A stretch of DNA of 64,000 nt from Microbacterium karelineae (GCF_009745985.1 NZ_WFIX01000191.1:186001-250000), one strand, 5' to 3'; positions 53,469-63,135 are shown, counted from the stretch's first letter. Made by a program: numbers and translations. The notes: generated by a model from the letters alone, not told the origin.

Positions 53469-53498
53469 GAGGCGGTCCGCGCCGGTGCGGACCGCCTC
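53469..53498. terminator. bidirectional terminator between pncB and DUF3039 gene
   Basis: GAGGCGGTCCGC/GCGGACCGCCTC, a perfect 12-bp stem with a 6-nt loop, lies 8 bp past pncB and 14 bp from the stop of the convergent gene, so it can serve both. Confidence 0.75.
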
Positions 53499-53512
53499 GG
53501 TGTCAGACGACG

Positions 53513-53779
53513 TCACTTCGTGAGCGACTCGTAGATCTCCTTGCACGTCGGGCAGACGGGGAACTTCTCAGGGTCGCGCCCTGGGGTCCACTTCTTGCCG
53601 CAGAGGGCCCGCACGGGCTTGCCCGTGATCGCCGACTCCACGATCTTGTCCTTCTGCACATAATGACTGAAGCGCTCGTGATCACCCGGATCGTGCGTCT
53701 GCTCCTCGATGAGCTCTTCGAGTTCGCGGTCGAGGACGGAGGTGCCGCCCCGGTCGGGGCTGTCGAGTGGCGTGCTCAT
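53513..53779 (-). CDS. DUF3039 zinc-ribbon-like protein
   Basis: 88 aa from ATG 53779. An acidic N-terminus, then LCGKKWTPGRDPEKFPVCPTCKEIY with Cys residues spaced like a small zinc ribbon. DUF3039 is widespread and highly conserved in actinobacteria, with no known function. It lies between the convergent pncB and the ABC transporter genes. Confidence 0.9.
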   Translation of the reverse strand: MSTPLDSPDRGGTSVLDRELEELIEEQTHDPGDHERFSHYVQKDKIVESAITGKPVRALCGKKWTPGRDPEKFPVCPTCKEIYESLTK

Positions 53780-53822
53780 GCTCCGAGTGTAAAGGGATTC
53801 GGGGCCCCGTGGACCCGTGCGC

Positions 53823-55376
53823 TCACGCCGCGCGACCCACCTCGACGAGCCGGTGGCCCCGCCGATCGAACACGAGGGCGCCGAGCAGCACGCCGACGAT
53901 GAGGACGCCGACGCCCGTGAGGGCGCCGCGCAGCAGCACCTCCTCGTCGCGGACACCGGATCCGGTGAGCACGGCGAACGCGGGGATCATCGTCGGCACG
54001 GCGATCGCGAACGTCGCGAGCAGGACGATCCCGGGCGCGATCGCGCCGCGCGCGCCGATGCGCTGCGGCTGGCGGAAGGGGCTGTCGCCCGGGCGCGCCA
54101 CGGCGTAGGGCCAGGCCGCCGACGAGATGCTCGACAGGCCGAGTCCCGAGAGGAACAGCGCGAGGGCCACGCCGATGAGCGTCGGAAGGTGGTCCCATGC
54201 TCCCGCGAAGGACGCTGTCAGGGCGATCGCGGCGGACAGCATCGGAATCGCGATGAGCGTGATCGGGACGAGCCTGCCGGCCCGATCCGAGACGCCGCGC
54301 ACACCGGAGACGAGGTGCAGCCAGAGCGCCTCCGAGTCGTATGCCAGGTCGTTGTGCGCGATCCACCCGAGGAAGCCCGCGATGATCGGCAACGGGACGA
54401 GCGCGGCGATGTCGGCCGGAACCCCCGCGATGAGGAGCGGCACCACAGGCGCCAAGCCCGCGACGGGCACGATCGCCACGTTCGCGAGGTGGCGCACATC
54501 GGTCGCCCAGTAGAGGATCCCGCGCGCCCCGATCATGCCGGCGGCGGTCCGCGGCAGGAGCCCGAGCCAGCCGAGGCCCGCCTGCTGCTGCGATCGGCTC
54601 GCCGGCGGCGCCGAGAAGGCCCGGCGCACGGCGAGCCACCACGCGAGCGCGAGGGCGATGAGGGTCGCCCCGGCGGCGATGAGGGGCGCCGTCGGCGCCG
54701 CGCCCGACGACATGACGGCGGCGCCCGCGCCGAGCGGTGTGACCGCGAGCGCATCGGCGACGGCGCGGGCGAGAGCGGGCGCCCCCGCGTGCCACGACTC
54801 CGAGAGCGCGTATGCGACGGCGGGCACGACGATCGCGAGGGCGAGGATCCCGCCGAGCGCCGCCCCCTCGCTCGATCGCCCGCCCATGCGCACCCTGACG
54901 GCGAGCAGGTACCCGATGCGCGCGGCGAGGACGCATGTCAGGGCGTGCATCGCGGCGCCCGATGCGGCGACGCCCGGGGGCGTGCCGTGAGCCGCGCCCG
55001 TGACCGCGCATGCGATGTCGACGCACACGACCGCGAGGATCGGCAGGCTCACGAGCCCCGCGATCGCGGACGACGAGGCGACGTGCGCGGGCGAGAGCGG
55101 CAGGACGGCGAACGCGGCCGGATCCAGCGTGTCGGGCCGCGACGACGCGAACGGCGCGAGGAAGAAGCCGGCCACGACGAGAGACCCCGCGCACACGATC
55201 GCGACGCGGGCCGTCTCGCCCGGCGCGCCGGCCAGCGCGAGCGCGGCGACCGCCGCTGCTCCCGCGGCGACGGCAGTGGCGAGGAGCACGAGAACCGCGG
55301 CGATGCGGCCGCGCCATGCGGACCGGAACGGGTTCAGCGCGGCGGCCAACCTCAGTCGGACGACGTGTGCAGCCAC
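53823..55376 (-). CDS. ABC transporter permease (multi-TM, ABC-2 like)
   Basis: 517 aa from GTG 55376, overlapping the ATPase gene by 25 bp; a start a few codons later is possible. Roughly 12 or more hydrophobic helices, Ala/Val/Leu-rich, with a long cytoplasmic loop (SAPPASRSQQQAG). It resembles actinobacterial ABC-2-type exporters. Substrate unknown. It pairs with the ATPase 55352-56308. Confidence 0.8.
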   Translation of the reverse strand: MAAHVVRLRLAAALNPFRSAWRGRIAAVLVLLATAVAAGAAAVAALALAGAPGETARVAIVCAGSLVVAGFFLAPFASSRPDTLDPAAFAVLPLSPAHVASSSAIAGLVSLPILAVVCVDIACAVTGAAHGTPPGVAASGAAMHALTCVLAARIGYLLAVRVRMGGRSSEGAALGGILALAIVVPAVAYALSESWHAGAPALARAVADALAVTPLGAGAAVMSSGAAPTAPLIAAGATLIALALAWWLAVRRAFSAPPASRSQQQAGLGWLGLLPRTAAGMIGARGILYWATDVRHLANVAIVPVAGLAPVVPLLIAGVPADIAALVPLPIIAGFLGWIAHNDLAYDSEALWLHLVSGVRGVSDRAGRLVPITLIAIPMLSAAIALTASFAGAWDHLPTLIGVALALFLSGLGLSSISSAAWPYAVARPGDSPFRQPQRIGARGAIAPGIVLLATFAIAVPTMIPAFAVLTGSGVRDEEVLLRGALTGVGVLIVGVLLGALVFDRRGHRLVEVGRAA

Positions 55377-56308
55377 TCGAGGCCGCCTCCTTCGACGCCG
55401 CCGCTGAGGTCGATGAAGCGCTGTTCGAGCGTCATCTCGCCGCGCACCTCGTCGACAGTCCCCTCCGCGAGCACCTGACCCGTGACGAGCACGGAGATGC
55501 GCGTGCACATGCGCTCGATGAGGCTCATGCTGTGCCCGGAGAGGATCACCGTGCCGCCGCCGTCGACGTACGCCCGCAGGACGTCGAGCAGCTTCTGCGA
55601 CGAGACGGGGTCGACCGACTCGAACGGCTCGTCGAGCACGAGCAGGCGCGGGGCGTGGATCATGGCGCACGCGAGCATGAGCTTCTTCGTCATGCCCGTG
55701 GAGTAGTCGGAGACGGCGCGGCCGAGCGACGGCACGAGATCGAATGTCTCGGCGAGCTCATCGGCGCGCTCGCGCACGACGGCGGAGCGGAGCCCGCGCA
55801 GGGAGCCGACATAGTGCAGCAGCTGCCTGCCGGAGAGCCGGTCGAACGTGCGCATGCGATCCGGCAGCACACCCATGAGCCGCTTGGCATCGCGCGGGTG
55901 CCGGATCGCGTCGACGTCGAATACGCGGATCTCGCCGCGATCGGCGCGGAGCAGACCCGAGATCATCGACAGCGTCGTGGTCTTGCCCGCGCCGTTGGGG
56001 CCCACGAGCCCGTAGAACGATCCGGCGGGGACCGTGAGGTCGATTCCGGCGACGGCCGGCTCACCGCGGTAGGTCTTGACGACGCCGCGCAGCTCGAGGG
56101 CGAGGTCCTCATCGCCGCCCGTTGCGTGCGCGGCGTCCGTCGTGGCCGATGCACCGTCGCCCGGACCCTCGGCCTCATCGAAGCGCCGCGCCGCCTCCCC
56201 CGCAGACTCACCCGGCTTGGGCGGCGCCGGCGTCAGCTCGACGCTCTCCGCGCCCGGCGCACCGTCCTGGTGCACCGACGCATCCTTCTCCCCCGACGCA
56301 ATCGTCAC
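55352..56308 (-). CDS. ABC transporter ATP-binding protein
   Basis: 318 aa. A low-complexity N-terminal tail of ~68 residues precedes the ATPase: Walker A GPNGAGKTTTLSM, Q-loop region LPDRMRTFDRLSG, signature YSTGMTKKLMLACAM, Walker B LLVLDEPFESVDPVS and H-loop LSGHSM. The signature (S-T-G-M-T) is a variant of LSGGQ. It powers the permease, probably for export. Divergent from the nucleotidyltransferase gene, with a 235-bp gap between. Confidence 0.9.
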   Translation of the reverse strand: MTIASGEKDASVHQDGAPGAESVELTPAPPKPGESAGEAARRFDEAEGPGDGASATTDAAHATGGDEDLALELRGVVKTYRGEPAVAGIDLTVPAGSFYGLVGPNGAGKTTTLSMISGLLRADRGEIRVFDVDAIRHPRDAKRLMGVLPDRMRTFDRLSGRQLLHYVGSLRGLRSAVVRERADELAETFDLVPSLGRAVSDYSTGMTKKLMLACAMIHAPRLLVLDEPFESVDPVSSQKLLDVLRAYVDGGGTVILSGHSMSLIERMCTRISVLVTGQVLAEGTVDEVRGEMTLEQRFIDLSGGVEGGGLEWLHTSSD

Positions 56309-56543
56309 CCGTCCAACTTATCAACCATGAGGGGCGACCCCGAGCGCCGCGCGGAACGGCCTCCTTCGAGGCGGAAACCTCCCGATCCGCTCCGAGATCC
56401 CGGGTTTCCCCGGCACACCCAGGTATCATCACGGGAGACCAGGGGTGAATTCCGCGTGAACCTGCCTCGACGTCGGAGTATCCGACTCACAGGCCGCGGG
56501 GTTCTTCGGGCCCACGCCCCCACCCAGATCAAGGAGCTCTCGC

Positions 56544-57239
56544 ATGACCATCAACACCGTCATCCTCGCCGCCGGCATGGGAACCCGTCTCGGACGCGCG
56601 CTCCCCAAGTCGCTCACGACGCTCTCCGACGGCCGCACCATCATGCAGCAGCAGCACGAGAACATCCGTGCCGCCTTCGGGTCCGACGCCCGCATCACGA
56701 CCGTCGTCGGCTACCGTGCCGAGACGATCATCGACGCGTTCCCCGATGCCGACTACGTGCACAACGAGCGCTACGACCAGACCAACACCTCCAAGAGCCT
56801 CCTGCGCGCCCTCGCGGCGACAGGTCGCGGCGGCGTGCTGTGGATGAACGGCGACGTCGTGTTCGACCCCCGCGTCCTCGGCCGTGCGACCGCGATGGTC
56901 GAGCGCGAGCAGTCGTTCGTCACGGTGAACACCTCGCAGGTCAGCGACGAGGAGGTCAAGTACACGCTCGACGCGAACGGCTTCGTCGACGAGCTGTCGA
57001 AGACCGTCGTCGGGGGCATCGGCGAGGCCGTCGGCATCAACTACATCTCGCGCCACGATAAGCGTGCGCTCATGATGAAGCTGCAGCGCGTCGACGACCA
57101 GGACTACTTCGAGCGCGGGCTCGAACTCGCGATCGCCGAGAACGGCGTGCGCGTCGCGGCGATGGACATCAGCGACCTGTACGCCGTCGAGGTCGACTTC
57201 GCCGAGGATCTCGAGCGCGCCAACGAGGTTCTCGCGTAG
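56544..57239 (+). CDS. LicC-like nucleotidyltransferase
   Basis: 231 aa from ATG 56544 with AAGGAG 8 bp upstream. VILAAGMGTRLGRALPKSLTTL is the nucleotide/metal loop of sugar-phosphate and phosphocholine nucleotidyltransferases; MNGDVVFDPRV holds the metal-binding Asp, and YAVEVDFAEDLERA closes the fold. It activates a sugar- or choline-phosphate as NDP/CDP derivative for a surface polymer. A TATCAT hexamer near 56424 could be its -10. Confidence 0.85.
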   Translation: MTINTVILAAGMGTRLGRALPKSLTTLSDGRTIMQQQHENIRAAFGSDARITTVVGYRAETIIDAFPDADYVHNERYDQTNTSKSLLRALAATGRGGVLWMNGDVVFDPRVLGRATAMVEREQSFVTVNTSQVSDEEVKYTLDANGFVDELSKTVVGGIGEAVGINYISRHDKRALMMKLQRVDDQDYFERGLELAIAENGVRVAAMDISDLYAVEVDFAEDLERANEVLA

Positions 57240-57299
57240 AGCAGACCGCTCCAGGAGGCGTCGCCGCTCCACGACTCGCCCGACGACCCACGACATGGT

Positions 57300-57324
57300 C
57301 CCCGGCACGCTTCGCGTGTCGGGG
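57300..57324 (+). terminator. terminator after nucleotidyltransferase gene
   Basis: CCCCGGCACGC/GCGTGTCGGGG, an 11-bp stem with one G-U and a 3-nt loop, lies 60 bp past the stop. The U-tract is weak (CTTCGTCGT). Confidence 0.5.
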
Positions 57325-57344
57325 CTTCGTCGTATGGTCACGGC

Positions 57345-57638
57345 ATGCCGCCGCTTTCCGCACCCGAGGCCCGATCCGCCGCGCGCCCGACGCCGTGGCG
57401 CACCCGACGCGACGGTGCGCACCCCGTCGTGACGAACATCTCGGGTGAGCCGCTCGAGTACGCGCGGGCGATCATCCGGGCGGGCGACCGCGTGACGACC
57501 GAGCGGTGGGGAGTCGTCCTGCCGGACGACGCGAACGAGATCTGCCTCTGCGGCCTCGATCCGTCGGATCTGTGCGTCACGCTCAGCTGGCGCCGCGCGG
57601 GCGTCGACGAGGAGCTGCTGTGGCAGTTCGTGCTGTGA
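57345..57638 (+). CDS. hypothetical protein, 97 aa
   Basis: ATG 57345. The mid-part VTNISGEPLEYARAIIRAGDRVTTERWGVVLPDDANEICLCGLDP is a compact beta-rich stretch of unknown family, with two Cys. There are no TM helices. It is convergent with the XRE gene (10-bp gap) and preceded by the hairpin at 57300-57324. Its promoter would have to lie in the ~20 bp after that hairpin or inside it. Confidence 0.6.
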   Translation: MPPLSAPEARSAARPTPWRTRRDGAHPVVTNISGEPLEYARAIIRAGDRVTTERWGVVLPDDANEICLCGLDPSDLCVTLSWRRAGVDEELLWQFVL

Positions 57639-57647
57639 CGGCGCCGG

Positions 57648-57953
57648 TCAGTAGATCCCGCGGTTGCGCCGGCGCGTCGAGATCTCCGTGTAGCCGTAGG
57701 GATAGCGCCCGTTCTGCAGATCCGCGGGATCGAGCCCCGTGACGAGCTCCCCCACGTCGATCTCGAGCGCCGTCGCGATCTGCAGCAGCGTCGAGATGGT
57801 CGGATTGCCCTCGCCGCGCTCGATCCGCTGGAAGTTCGTGAGGTCCATGTCGGCGCACTCCGCCAGGGCACGCGCGCTGACTCCCGTTCTCGCACGGTGC
57901 TGCGCGATGCGCCGCCCGACCTCGGCGGACACGGCGGAGTGCTTGGGAGCCAT
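57648..57953 (-). CDS. XRE-family HTH transcriptional regulator
   Basis: 101 aa. Cro/C1 HTH: GRRIAQHRARTGVSARALAECADMDLTNFQRIERGEGNPTISTLLQIATALEIDVGELV, followed by a short basic tail ending RRRNRGIY. Small regulators of this type control neighbouring or distant operons. It sits between the hypothetical gene and the first TagF-like gene, whose upstream end is far away, so the target is open. Confidence 0.85.
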   Translation of the reverse strand: MAPKHSAVSAEVGRRIAQHRARTGVSARALAECADMDLTNFQRIERGEGNPTISTLLQIATALEIDVGELVTGLDPADLQNGRYPYGYTEISTRRRNRGIY

Positions 57954-58060
57954 CCCCCGATCGTGCAGACGACACGGCTCACATGCCTAAGGCTTCGTGC
58001 CGTGGCTTATATGCCACCCCTTCGATGCCCCATGGGGGCGCCGGTGCCCGCAGGCGACGC

Positions 58061-59299
58061 TCAGCCCGATACGGGCCTCTCCCGCTCCGCCCACTCGTCC
58101 CGGCGCGCCATCAGCCGATCGATCGCCGCGTGGAAGCGCTCGGTCGGGGCGCCGGGGCTCGTGTCGCCGAAGTAGTGGCGCACCCAGTGCGCGAGCCGCC
58201 CCGACGTCTCGGGATCCTCGCTCACGCGCGTGATCTCCGAGACGATCTCGGGCGCCTTCTCGGACGTCAGCCACTCGCACGCGCCCAGATAGCCGCCCTC
58301 GTCGACCGCGGCGGCCGGATCCGCGGGGCGCGTCACCATGAGGGGCTTCCCGGCGGCGAGCCGGTCGTAGACCATCGCGGAGATGTCGACGACGGCGACG
58401 TCGGCCGCCGCGAGCTGCCATCCGAGCTCAGGGCCGTCGTCGTAGACGTGCTGCGCGCCGGCGTCCCTCTCGTTCGCCGCCGCGATCGCGGCGATGATGC
58501 GCGCGTTCCCCTCACCGTATGCGGGGTCGACGACGCCGCTGCGCGGATGCGGACGATAGACGAGGCGGTACCGCGGGTCGGCGAGCAGCCGCTCCACGAG
58601 CGCCTCGCCGTGGCTCAGGATGGATCCGTAGGCAGCGGCGGGCCGGTCGCCTTCCCACGTCGGGGCGTACAGCACGACGGTGCGCTCGTCGGGCGCGAAC
58701 GGCGTCTGGCCCGAATAGTGATCGGCCTGCGGACGGCCGATCTCGACGGTCCGGCGATCGAGGTCGAAGTCCCACAGGGTCCGCGAGAGCCGATCGCGCG
58801 CCGCCTCGCCCGCGATGAGCGCGTAGTCGTACGCCTTGTACTGGTTCGTGGTCATGTACATCTTGTCGGACTCGCCGTGGTTGATGAACACGTGCCACAT
58901 CTCGCCATAGCGGAACATCTGGAAGTTGCGCGTGTTCTGATTCACATAGAGCACGATGGCGATGTCCTGCCGCGCGAGGAATCGCTCGATGTTCCGCACC
59001 TCGGGGACGAACGCCACGGGGAGCGCGCCGTCATCCAGCAGTGCCCTGGCGCCCGTCGCGTTCCGTGACAGGACGACGACTGGCCAGGTCTTCGCGAGTT
59101 CCCGCAGCGGGCGGTACCACTGACGCATCTGGTACATGTTCACGTCACCGTCGGCGAAGTACACGGCGATCCGGAACCGATCGCGTTCGAGGGGCCCCCT
59201 GCTCCTCACCACCTCGGTGACGGAGCGGTACGCGCTGCGGGCGCGTGCCGCCTTCCGGACGAGAGCTACGGCGTTCTTCGCGTCGTTCAGCAGTGCCAC
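58061..59299 (-). CDS. CDP-glycerol glycerophosphotransferase family protein (TagF-like)
   Basis: 412 aa from GTG 59299; the frame further upstream overlaps the GT2 gene. GT-B-like TagF fold: MWHVFINHGESDKM, LYAPTWEGDRPAAAY, YRPHPRSGVVD and a DISAMVYDRLAAGKPLMV block near the C-terminus. It adds glycerol-phosphate or ribitol-phosphate units to wall polymers from CDP-alditol. First of three paralogues in this cluster. Divergent from the GT2 gene. Confidence 0.85.
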   Translation of the reverse strand: MALLNDAKNAVALVRKAARARSAYRSVTEVVRSRGPLERDRFRIAVYFADGDVNMYQMRQWYRPLRELAKTWPVVVLSRNATGARALLDDGALPVAFVPEVRNIERFLARQDIAIVLYVNQNTRNFQMFRYGEMWHVFINHGESDKMYMTTNQYKAYDYALIAGEAARDRLSRTLWDFDLDRRTVEIGRPQADHYSGQTPFAPDERTVVLYAPTWEGDRPAAAYGSILSHGEALVERLLADPRYRLVYRPHPRSGVVDPAYGEGNARIIAAIAAANERDAGAQHVYDDGPELGWQLAAADVAVVDISAMVYDRLAAGKPLMVTRPADPAAAVDEGGYLGACEWLTSEKAPEIVSEITRVSEDPETSGRLAHWVRHYFGDTSPGAPTERFHAAIDRLMARRDEWAERERPVSG

Positions 59300-59351
59300 A
59301 CGTCCCAGGCTATCCAGGCGACCTGGCACGACACCGTGGGATGATCGTCGA

Positions 59352-60461
59352 ATGCGTAACGATCCCGACCCGAGCCGCGCCGGGCAGATCCGTCGGGAGG
59401 CGTCCGCCGTCGCGCAGGGATCCGGCGTGTCCTTCGTGATGCCCGTGCTCAACGAGCGCGACTACCTGCCCCGCGCCATCTCCTCGACGCTCGCCCAGGA
59501 GGTCGACGGACCGATCGAGCTGGTGCTCGCGCTCGGCCCCTCGACCGACGGCACGACCGAGCTCGCGCGCGAGCTCGCGGCAGCGGACGCGCGCATCGTC
59601 CTCGTCGACAACCCCGCCGCCGACATCCCCGTCGGGCTCAACCTCGCGATCCGCACCTCGCGGCATCCGACGATCGTCCGCGTCGACGCTCACTCCGAGC
59701 TGAGCCCGGGGTACACCGCTCGCGCCATCGAGACCCTCGCTCGCACGGGCGCGGCGAACGTCGGCGGCGTGATGCGCGCCGAGGGCCGCACCCCGTTCCA
59801 ACGTGCGGCCGCGGCGGCATACAACTCGCGGATCGGCCTCGGCGGCGGCGCCTACCACGGTGGCGCCGAGGAGGGCGAGGCGGAGTCGGCCTATCTCGGC
59901 GTGATGCGCCGCGACGTGCTCGAGGAGGTCGGGCTGTTCGACGAGTCGATCCGACGCGGCGAGGACTGGGAGCTGAACCTGCGGATCCGTCACGCCGGCT
60001 ACCGCGTCATGTTCGATCCGACGCTGTCGGTCACGTACTGGCCCCGCGAGAGCTGGGCGCGACTCGCCCGCCAGTTCCTCGCGACGGGGCGCTGGCGCGG
60101 CGAGCTCGTGCGCCGCTACGGCTCGCGCAACTCGCTGCGGTTCTTCGCGCCGCCCGCGCTCGTCGCGACGCTCGCGCTCGCGCTCGTCGTCGCGATCCTC
60201 CGGGGCACGCGCGCGCTCACGGGCGTCGCCGCCGCGCTCGCGAGCCTCGTCTTCCTCCCGGTCGCCGCCTATGCGGGCATCGTCGCCGCCTCCGTGGCGG
60301 CGCGCCGCGGCGCGGGCCTCGCCGAGCGCGCCTGGTTCGCCGCGGTCGTCCCGACGATGCACATCGCGTGGGGCGCCGGGTTCCTCGCGGGCGTCACCCG
60401 CGGCGCGCGCGACACCGTCGACACGTCGAGGCTCTCGGGCCGGAACACGCCCCTGCCCTAA
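59352..60461 (+). CDS. family 2 glycosyltransferase
   Basis: 369 aa from ATG 59352. VSFVMPVLNERDYLPRAISSTLAQ opens the GT-A fold; VRVDAHSELSPGYTARAIE contains the D-x-H/D metal site; SRHPTIV and RGEDWELNLRIRHAGYRVMF (E-D acceptor loop) follow. Two to three C-terminal helices anchor it in the membrane. It resembles exopolysaccharide synthase GT2 enzymes. It converges on the next TagF-like gene with a 4-bp overlap. Confidence 0.88.
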   Translation: MRNDPDPSRAGQIRREASAVAQGSGVSFVMPVLNERDYLPRAISSTLAQEVDGPIELVLALGPSTDGTTELARELAAADARIVLVDNPAADIPVGLNLAIRTSRHPTIVRVDAHSELSPGYTARAIETLARTGAANVGGVMRAEGRTPFQRAAAAAYNSRIGLGGGAYHGGAEEGEAESAYLGVMRRDVLEEVGLFDESIRRGEDWELNLRIRHAGYRVMFDPTLSVTYWPRESWARLARQFLATGRWRGELVRRYGSRNSLRFFAPPALVATLALALVVAILRGTRALTGVAAALASLVFLPVAAYAGIVAASVAARRGAGLAERAWFAAVVPTMHIAWGAGFLAGVTRGARDTVDTSRLSGRNTPLP

Positions 60462-61894
60462 CGCTTCAGGAGCCCCTGGTCGAGCAGGCGGGCGACGACC
60501 CGCTCCGACGCGCGGCCGTCGTCGCGGGCGTTGAACACCGCGCGCCACTTCGCGTACCGCTCCGCGTGCGCCGACGGATCCTCGTCGAGCGCCGCGACGA
60601 GCTCATCCTGTGTCCGGACCACGGGGCCCGGCGCCCGCTCGAGCAGGTCGAAGTAGAAGCCGCGCAGCTCGCCCCGGTAGTGCTCGATGTCGGGCACGAG
60701 GAACACGATCGGCTTGCCCGTGATCGTGAAGTCGAACATCACCGACGAGTAGTCCGTGACGAGGGCATCGGCAGCGAGCATCAGCCGCGACACGTCCGCG
60801 AATCCCGTGACGTCGACGACCCGCGGCCCGGAGACGTTCTCGCCCGGGATGAGCGTGCGGCTGTGCCCGCGCACGAGCACGACCGATCCCGTGCGCTCGG
60901 CGAGGGCGATCGGATCCACGAAGTCGACGATCTCCTCGCGATCGTCGCGCCATGTCGGGGCGTAGAGCAGCACGCGCTCGTCGTCGCGGATCCCGAGGGC
61001 CCGGCGAGTCTCCCCCGCGTCGCCCGTCGTGAGGACGTCGTTGCGCGGGTAGCCCTCGGTCCAGACGGGCCGCCGCAGGAACGCGTACGCCCGCGAGAGG
61101 ATCCGCGCCGCGTACGGATTCTGCGCGAGCAGGACGTCCCAGCGGCGCGACTCCTTCACGATCGCGCCCCAGCGCCGCGGGTTCCAGCCGCGCCGATGCA
61201 GCGCGAGCCGTTTCAGCGGCGTGCCGTGCCACGTCTGCAGGACGTGCTGGCCGGGGCGCGGGACATAGCGCCGCCGCAGCCAGTCGTTCACGATCAGCAG
61301 GCGCGCCGCGCTCCGCGCGCGCCACCACTCCGCCGTGCCCTCGACGATCGCGACGGCGCCGGACGGCACATCGACGGACAGGTCGACGACGCTCCAATAG
61401 CGCGTGACGCCCGGCAGGACGCGCGCGATCTCGCGGTCGAGGGCGAGCGGATTGTCGCCGGCGACGCGGCCGTAGAAGCTCTCGAAGAACACGGCCTCCT
61501 CGAGGTCGCCGGCGCGCATCGCGTACCGGCGCTCGAGCGCCGCCCGCGCCTCCGGGGTCTCGAGGGACGGATCCACGGGCGGCCCGACCGTCACCACGGC
61601 GCCCTCCGCCGACACCCGCAGCGCGTCGTCGATGATCATCGGGAAAGAGCCCGCGACCTCGATTCCGGGGATCTCGATCCGGTAGGCGCCGGACGGGAGC
61701 GGGAGCTCGGCCCCGCCCCACCGCGCGGCGCGCAGGGGAAAGCGCGCCTTCCAGGTGCGTCCGCGGCCCGACAGCCGTGCCGACACCCGGGCGCGCGCGC
61801 CGACGAGCTCGGCGCACTCCGGGCGCGGCCCCTCACCTGAGACGACGAGGGCGGAGGCATCCGGTGCGATCTCCAGGACGGTCGCGGTTCTCAT
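60458..61894 (-). CDS. TagF-like glycerophosphotransferase with N-terminal extra domain
   Basis: 478 aa. Residues ~1-110 are an additional beta-rich domain (RLSGRGRTWKARFPLRAARWGGAELPLPSG). The TagF core follows: VLQTWHGTPLKRLALHRRG, LLYAPTWRDD, VLVRGHSRT and the VTDYSSVMFDFTITGKPIVFL motif. Wall-polymer polymerase expected. It overlaps the previous paralogue's stop by 4 bp. Confidence 0.87.
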   Translation of the reverse strand: MRTATVLEIAPDASALVVSGEGPRPECAELVGARARVSARLSGRGRTWKARFPLRAARWGGAELPLPSGAYRIEIPGIEVAGSFPMIIDDALRVSAEGAVVTVGPPVDPSLETPEARAALERRYAMRAGDLEEAVFFESFYGRVAGDNPLALDREIARVLPGVTRYWSVVDLSVDVPSGAVAIVEGTAEWWRARSAARLLIVNDWLRRRYVPRPGQHVLQTWHGTPLKRLALHRRGWNPRRWGAIVKESRRWDVLLAQNPYAARILSRAYAFLRRPVWTEGYPRNDVLTTGDAGETRRALGIRDDERVLLYAPTWRDDREEIVDFVDPIALAERTGSVVLVRGHSRTLIPGENVSGPRVVDVTGFADVSRLMLAADALVTDYSSVMFDFTITGKPIVFLVPDIEHYRGELRGFYFDLLERAPGPVVRTQDELVAALDEDPSAHAERYAKWRAVFNARDDGRASERVVARLLDQGLLKR

Positions 61895-63135
61895 GGCCTC
61901 GTCTCCCCGATCCGTCGGAGGATCTCATCCAGCACGCGATGGGTGTTCTCGCCGTCGCGGAAGGCGTGCACGCGCGCGCTGATCGCGCGCGCGCGAGCGG
62001 TGCGCCGCTCGCGCTCCTCATCCTGCCCGAGAAACCGGTCGATCTCGGGCACCAGCGCGCCCCATGTCGTCGGCACGTCAGGGCCGGCGACGTCGGCGTA
62101 TGCGCCGTAGAAGCCGCGGCGTCGGTCGTAGTCGGCGATGTCGGGCGCCAGAAACAGGGCCGGCAGCGGGACGAGGGCCGCGTCGTACGCGAGCGACGAG
62201 TAGTCGGTGATGAGCGCGTCGAAGGCGGGCAGGGCCGGCGTGACGTCGGCGAGCACGTCGGATCCGAGGCCGACCACGCGTTCCGTCGCGATCGGCGGCG
62301 CGTAATCGCCCTCCCCGAGCCGATGCGAGCGGACGACGAGCACGGCGTCACGGCGCTCGAGCAGCTCGACGATCGCGCGCCACTCGTCTCTGCTCGGCAC
62401 AGCCGGATCCGGGTCGCCGTCGCGCCACGTCGGCGCGTAGAGGAGCAGATGCCTCTCGCCGCGCAGCTCGGGAGCGACGCGGTCGAGAAGCGCCTGCGCC
62501 GCGGACCGCCGCTCGGAAGCCGTACCACGCGAGAGCACGTCGACGCGCGGCTCGCCTGTGACGGCGACCCGCGCGTCGGGGATCCCGAAGGCCGACTCCA
62601 GGCGCCCCCGCACGAGGTGGCTCGCGGCGGGGATCAGGCCGATGCGCTGCGCCGAGCGCCGATACATCCACGCGATGAGCCCGCGGACCAGGGCGGAGTT
62701 CGGCAGGAAGGCGCTGCGCACCATCTCGGGGGCGTCGAGGCCGATTCGCTTGAGCGGGATGCCGTGCCAGAGCTGCGCGACGAACGCCCCCGACACGGCG
62801 TAGGGGTTCACGTCGCCGAAGCCGTGCGTGACCACGGCCACGCGCGCCCGTGCGGTGGCGAGGAAGCCCCGCCACGACATCTTCGGGACCGACGGGATCC
62901 CGGCCTCGTCGGCATCATGGGCCTCCTCCGGCGTGGAGGTCAGCCAGACCGCGTCGATTCCGCGCGCACGGGCCTCGCGCCAGGCCGCGAGGGCGCCGTC
63001 CGCGATCCCCGCGCCGCAGCCGAACACCCACTGCGGGCCGCGCGGCGTCACGAGCGTGACGAGGCGACCGAGCCCGTAGAGGGGAAGGCGGGCGAGCTTT
63101 TTCGCATTGCCCGCGCCGAACGAGGAGAACGCCAC
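61891..63135 (-). CDS. CDP-glycerol glycerophosphotransferase family protein (TagF-like)
   Basis: 414 aa from ATG 63135. QLWHGIPLKRIGLDAPE, LLLYAPTWRDGDP, LVVRSHRLGEGDY and ALITDYSSLAYDAALVPLPALFL are the family motifs. It is the most upstream member of the two-gene operon 63135-60458. Such enzymes act at the inner face of the membrane on undecaprenyl-linked acceptors. Confidence 0.87.
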   Translation of the reverse strand: MAFSSFGAGNAKKLARLPLYGLGRLVTLVTPRGPQWVFGCGAGIADGALAAWREARARGIDAVWLTSTPEEAHDADEAGIPSVPKMSWRGFLATARARVAVVTHGFGDVNPYAVSGAFVAQLWHGIPLKRIGLDAPEMVRSAFLPNSALVRGLIAWMYRRSAQRIGLIPAASHLVRGRLESAFGIPDARVAVTGEPRVDVLSRGTASERRSAAQALLDRVAPELRGERHLLLYAPTWRDGDPDPAVPSRDEWRAIVELLERRDAVLVVRSHRLGEGDYAPPIATERVVGLGSDVLADVTPALPAFDALITDYSSLAYDAALVPLPALFLAPDIADYDRRRGFYGAYADVAGPDVPTTWGALVPEIDRFLGQDEERERRTARARAISARVHAFRDGENTHRVLDEILRRIGETRP

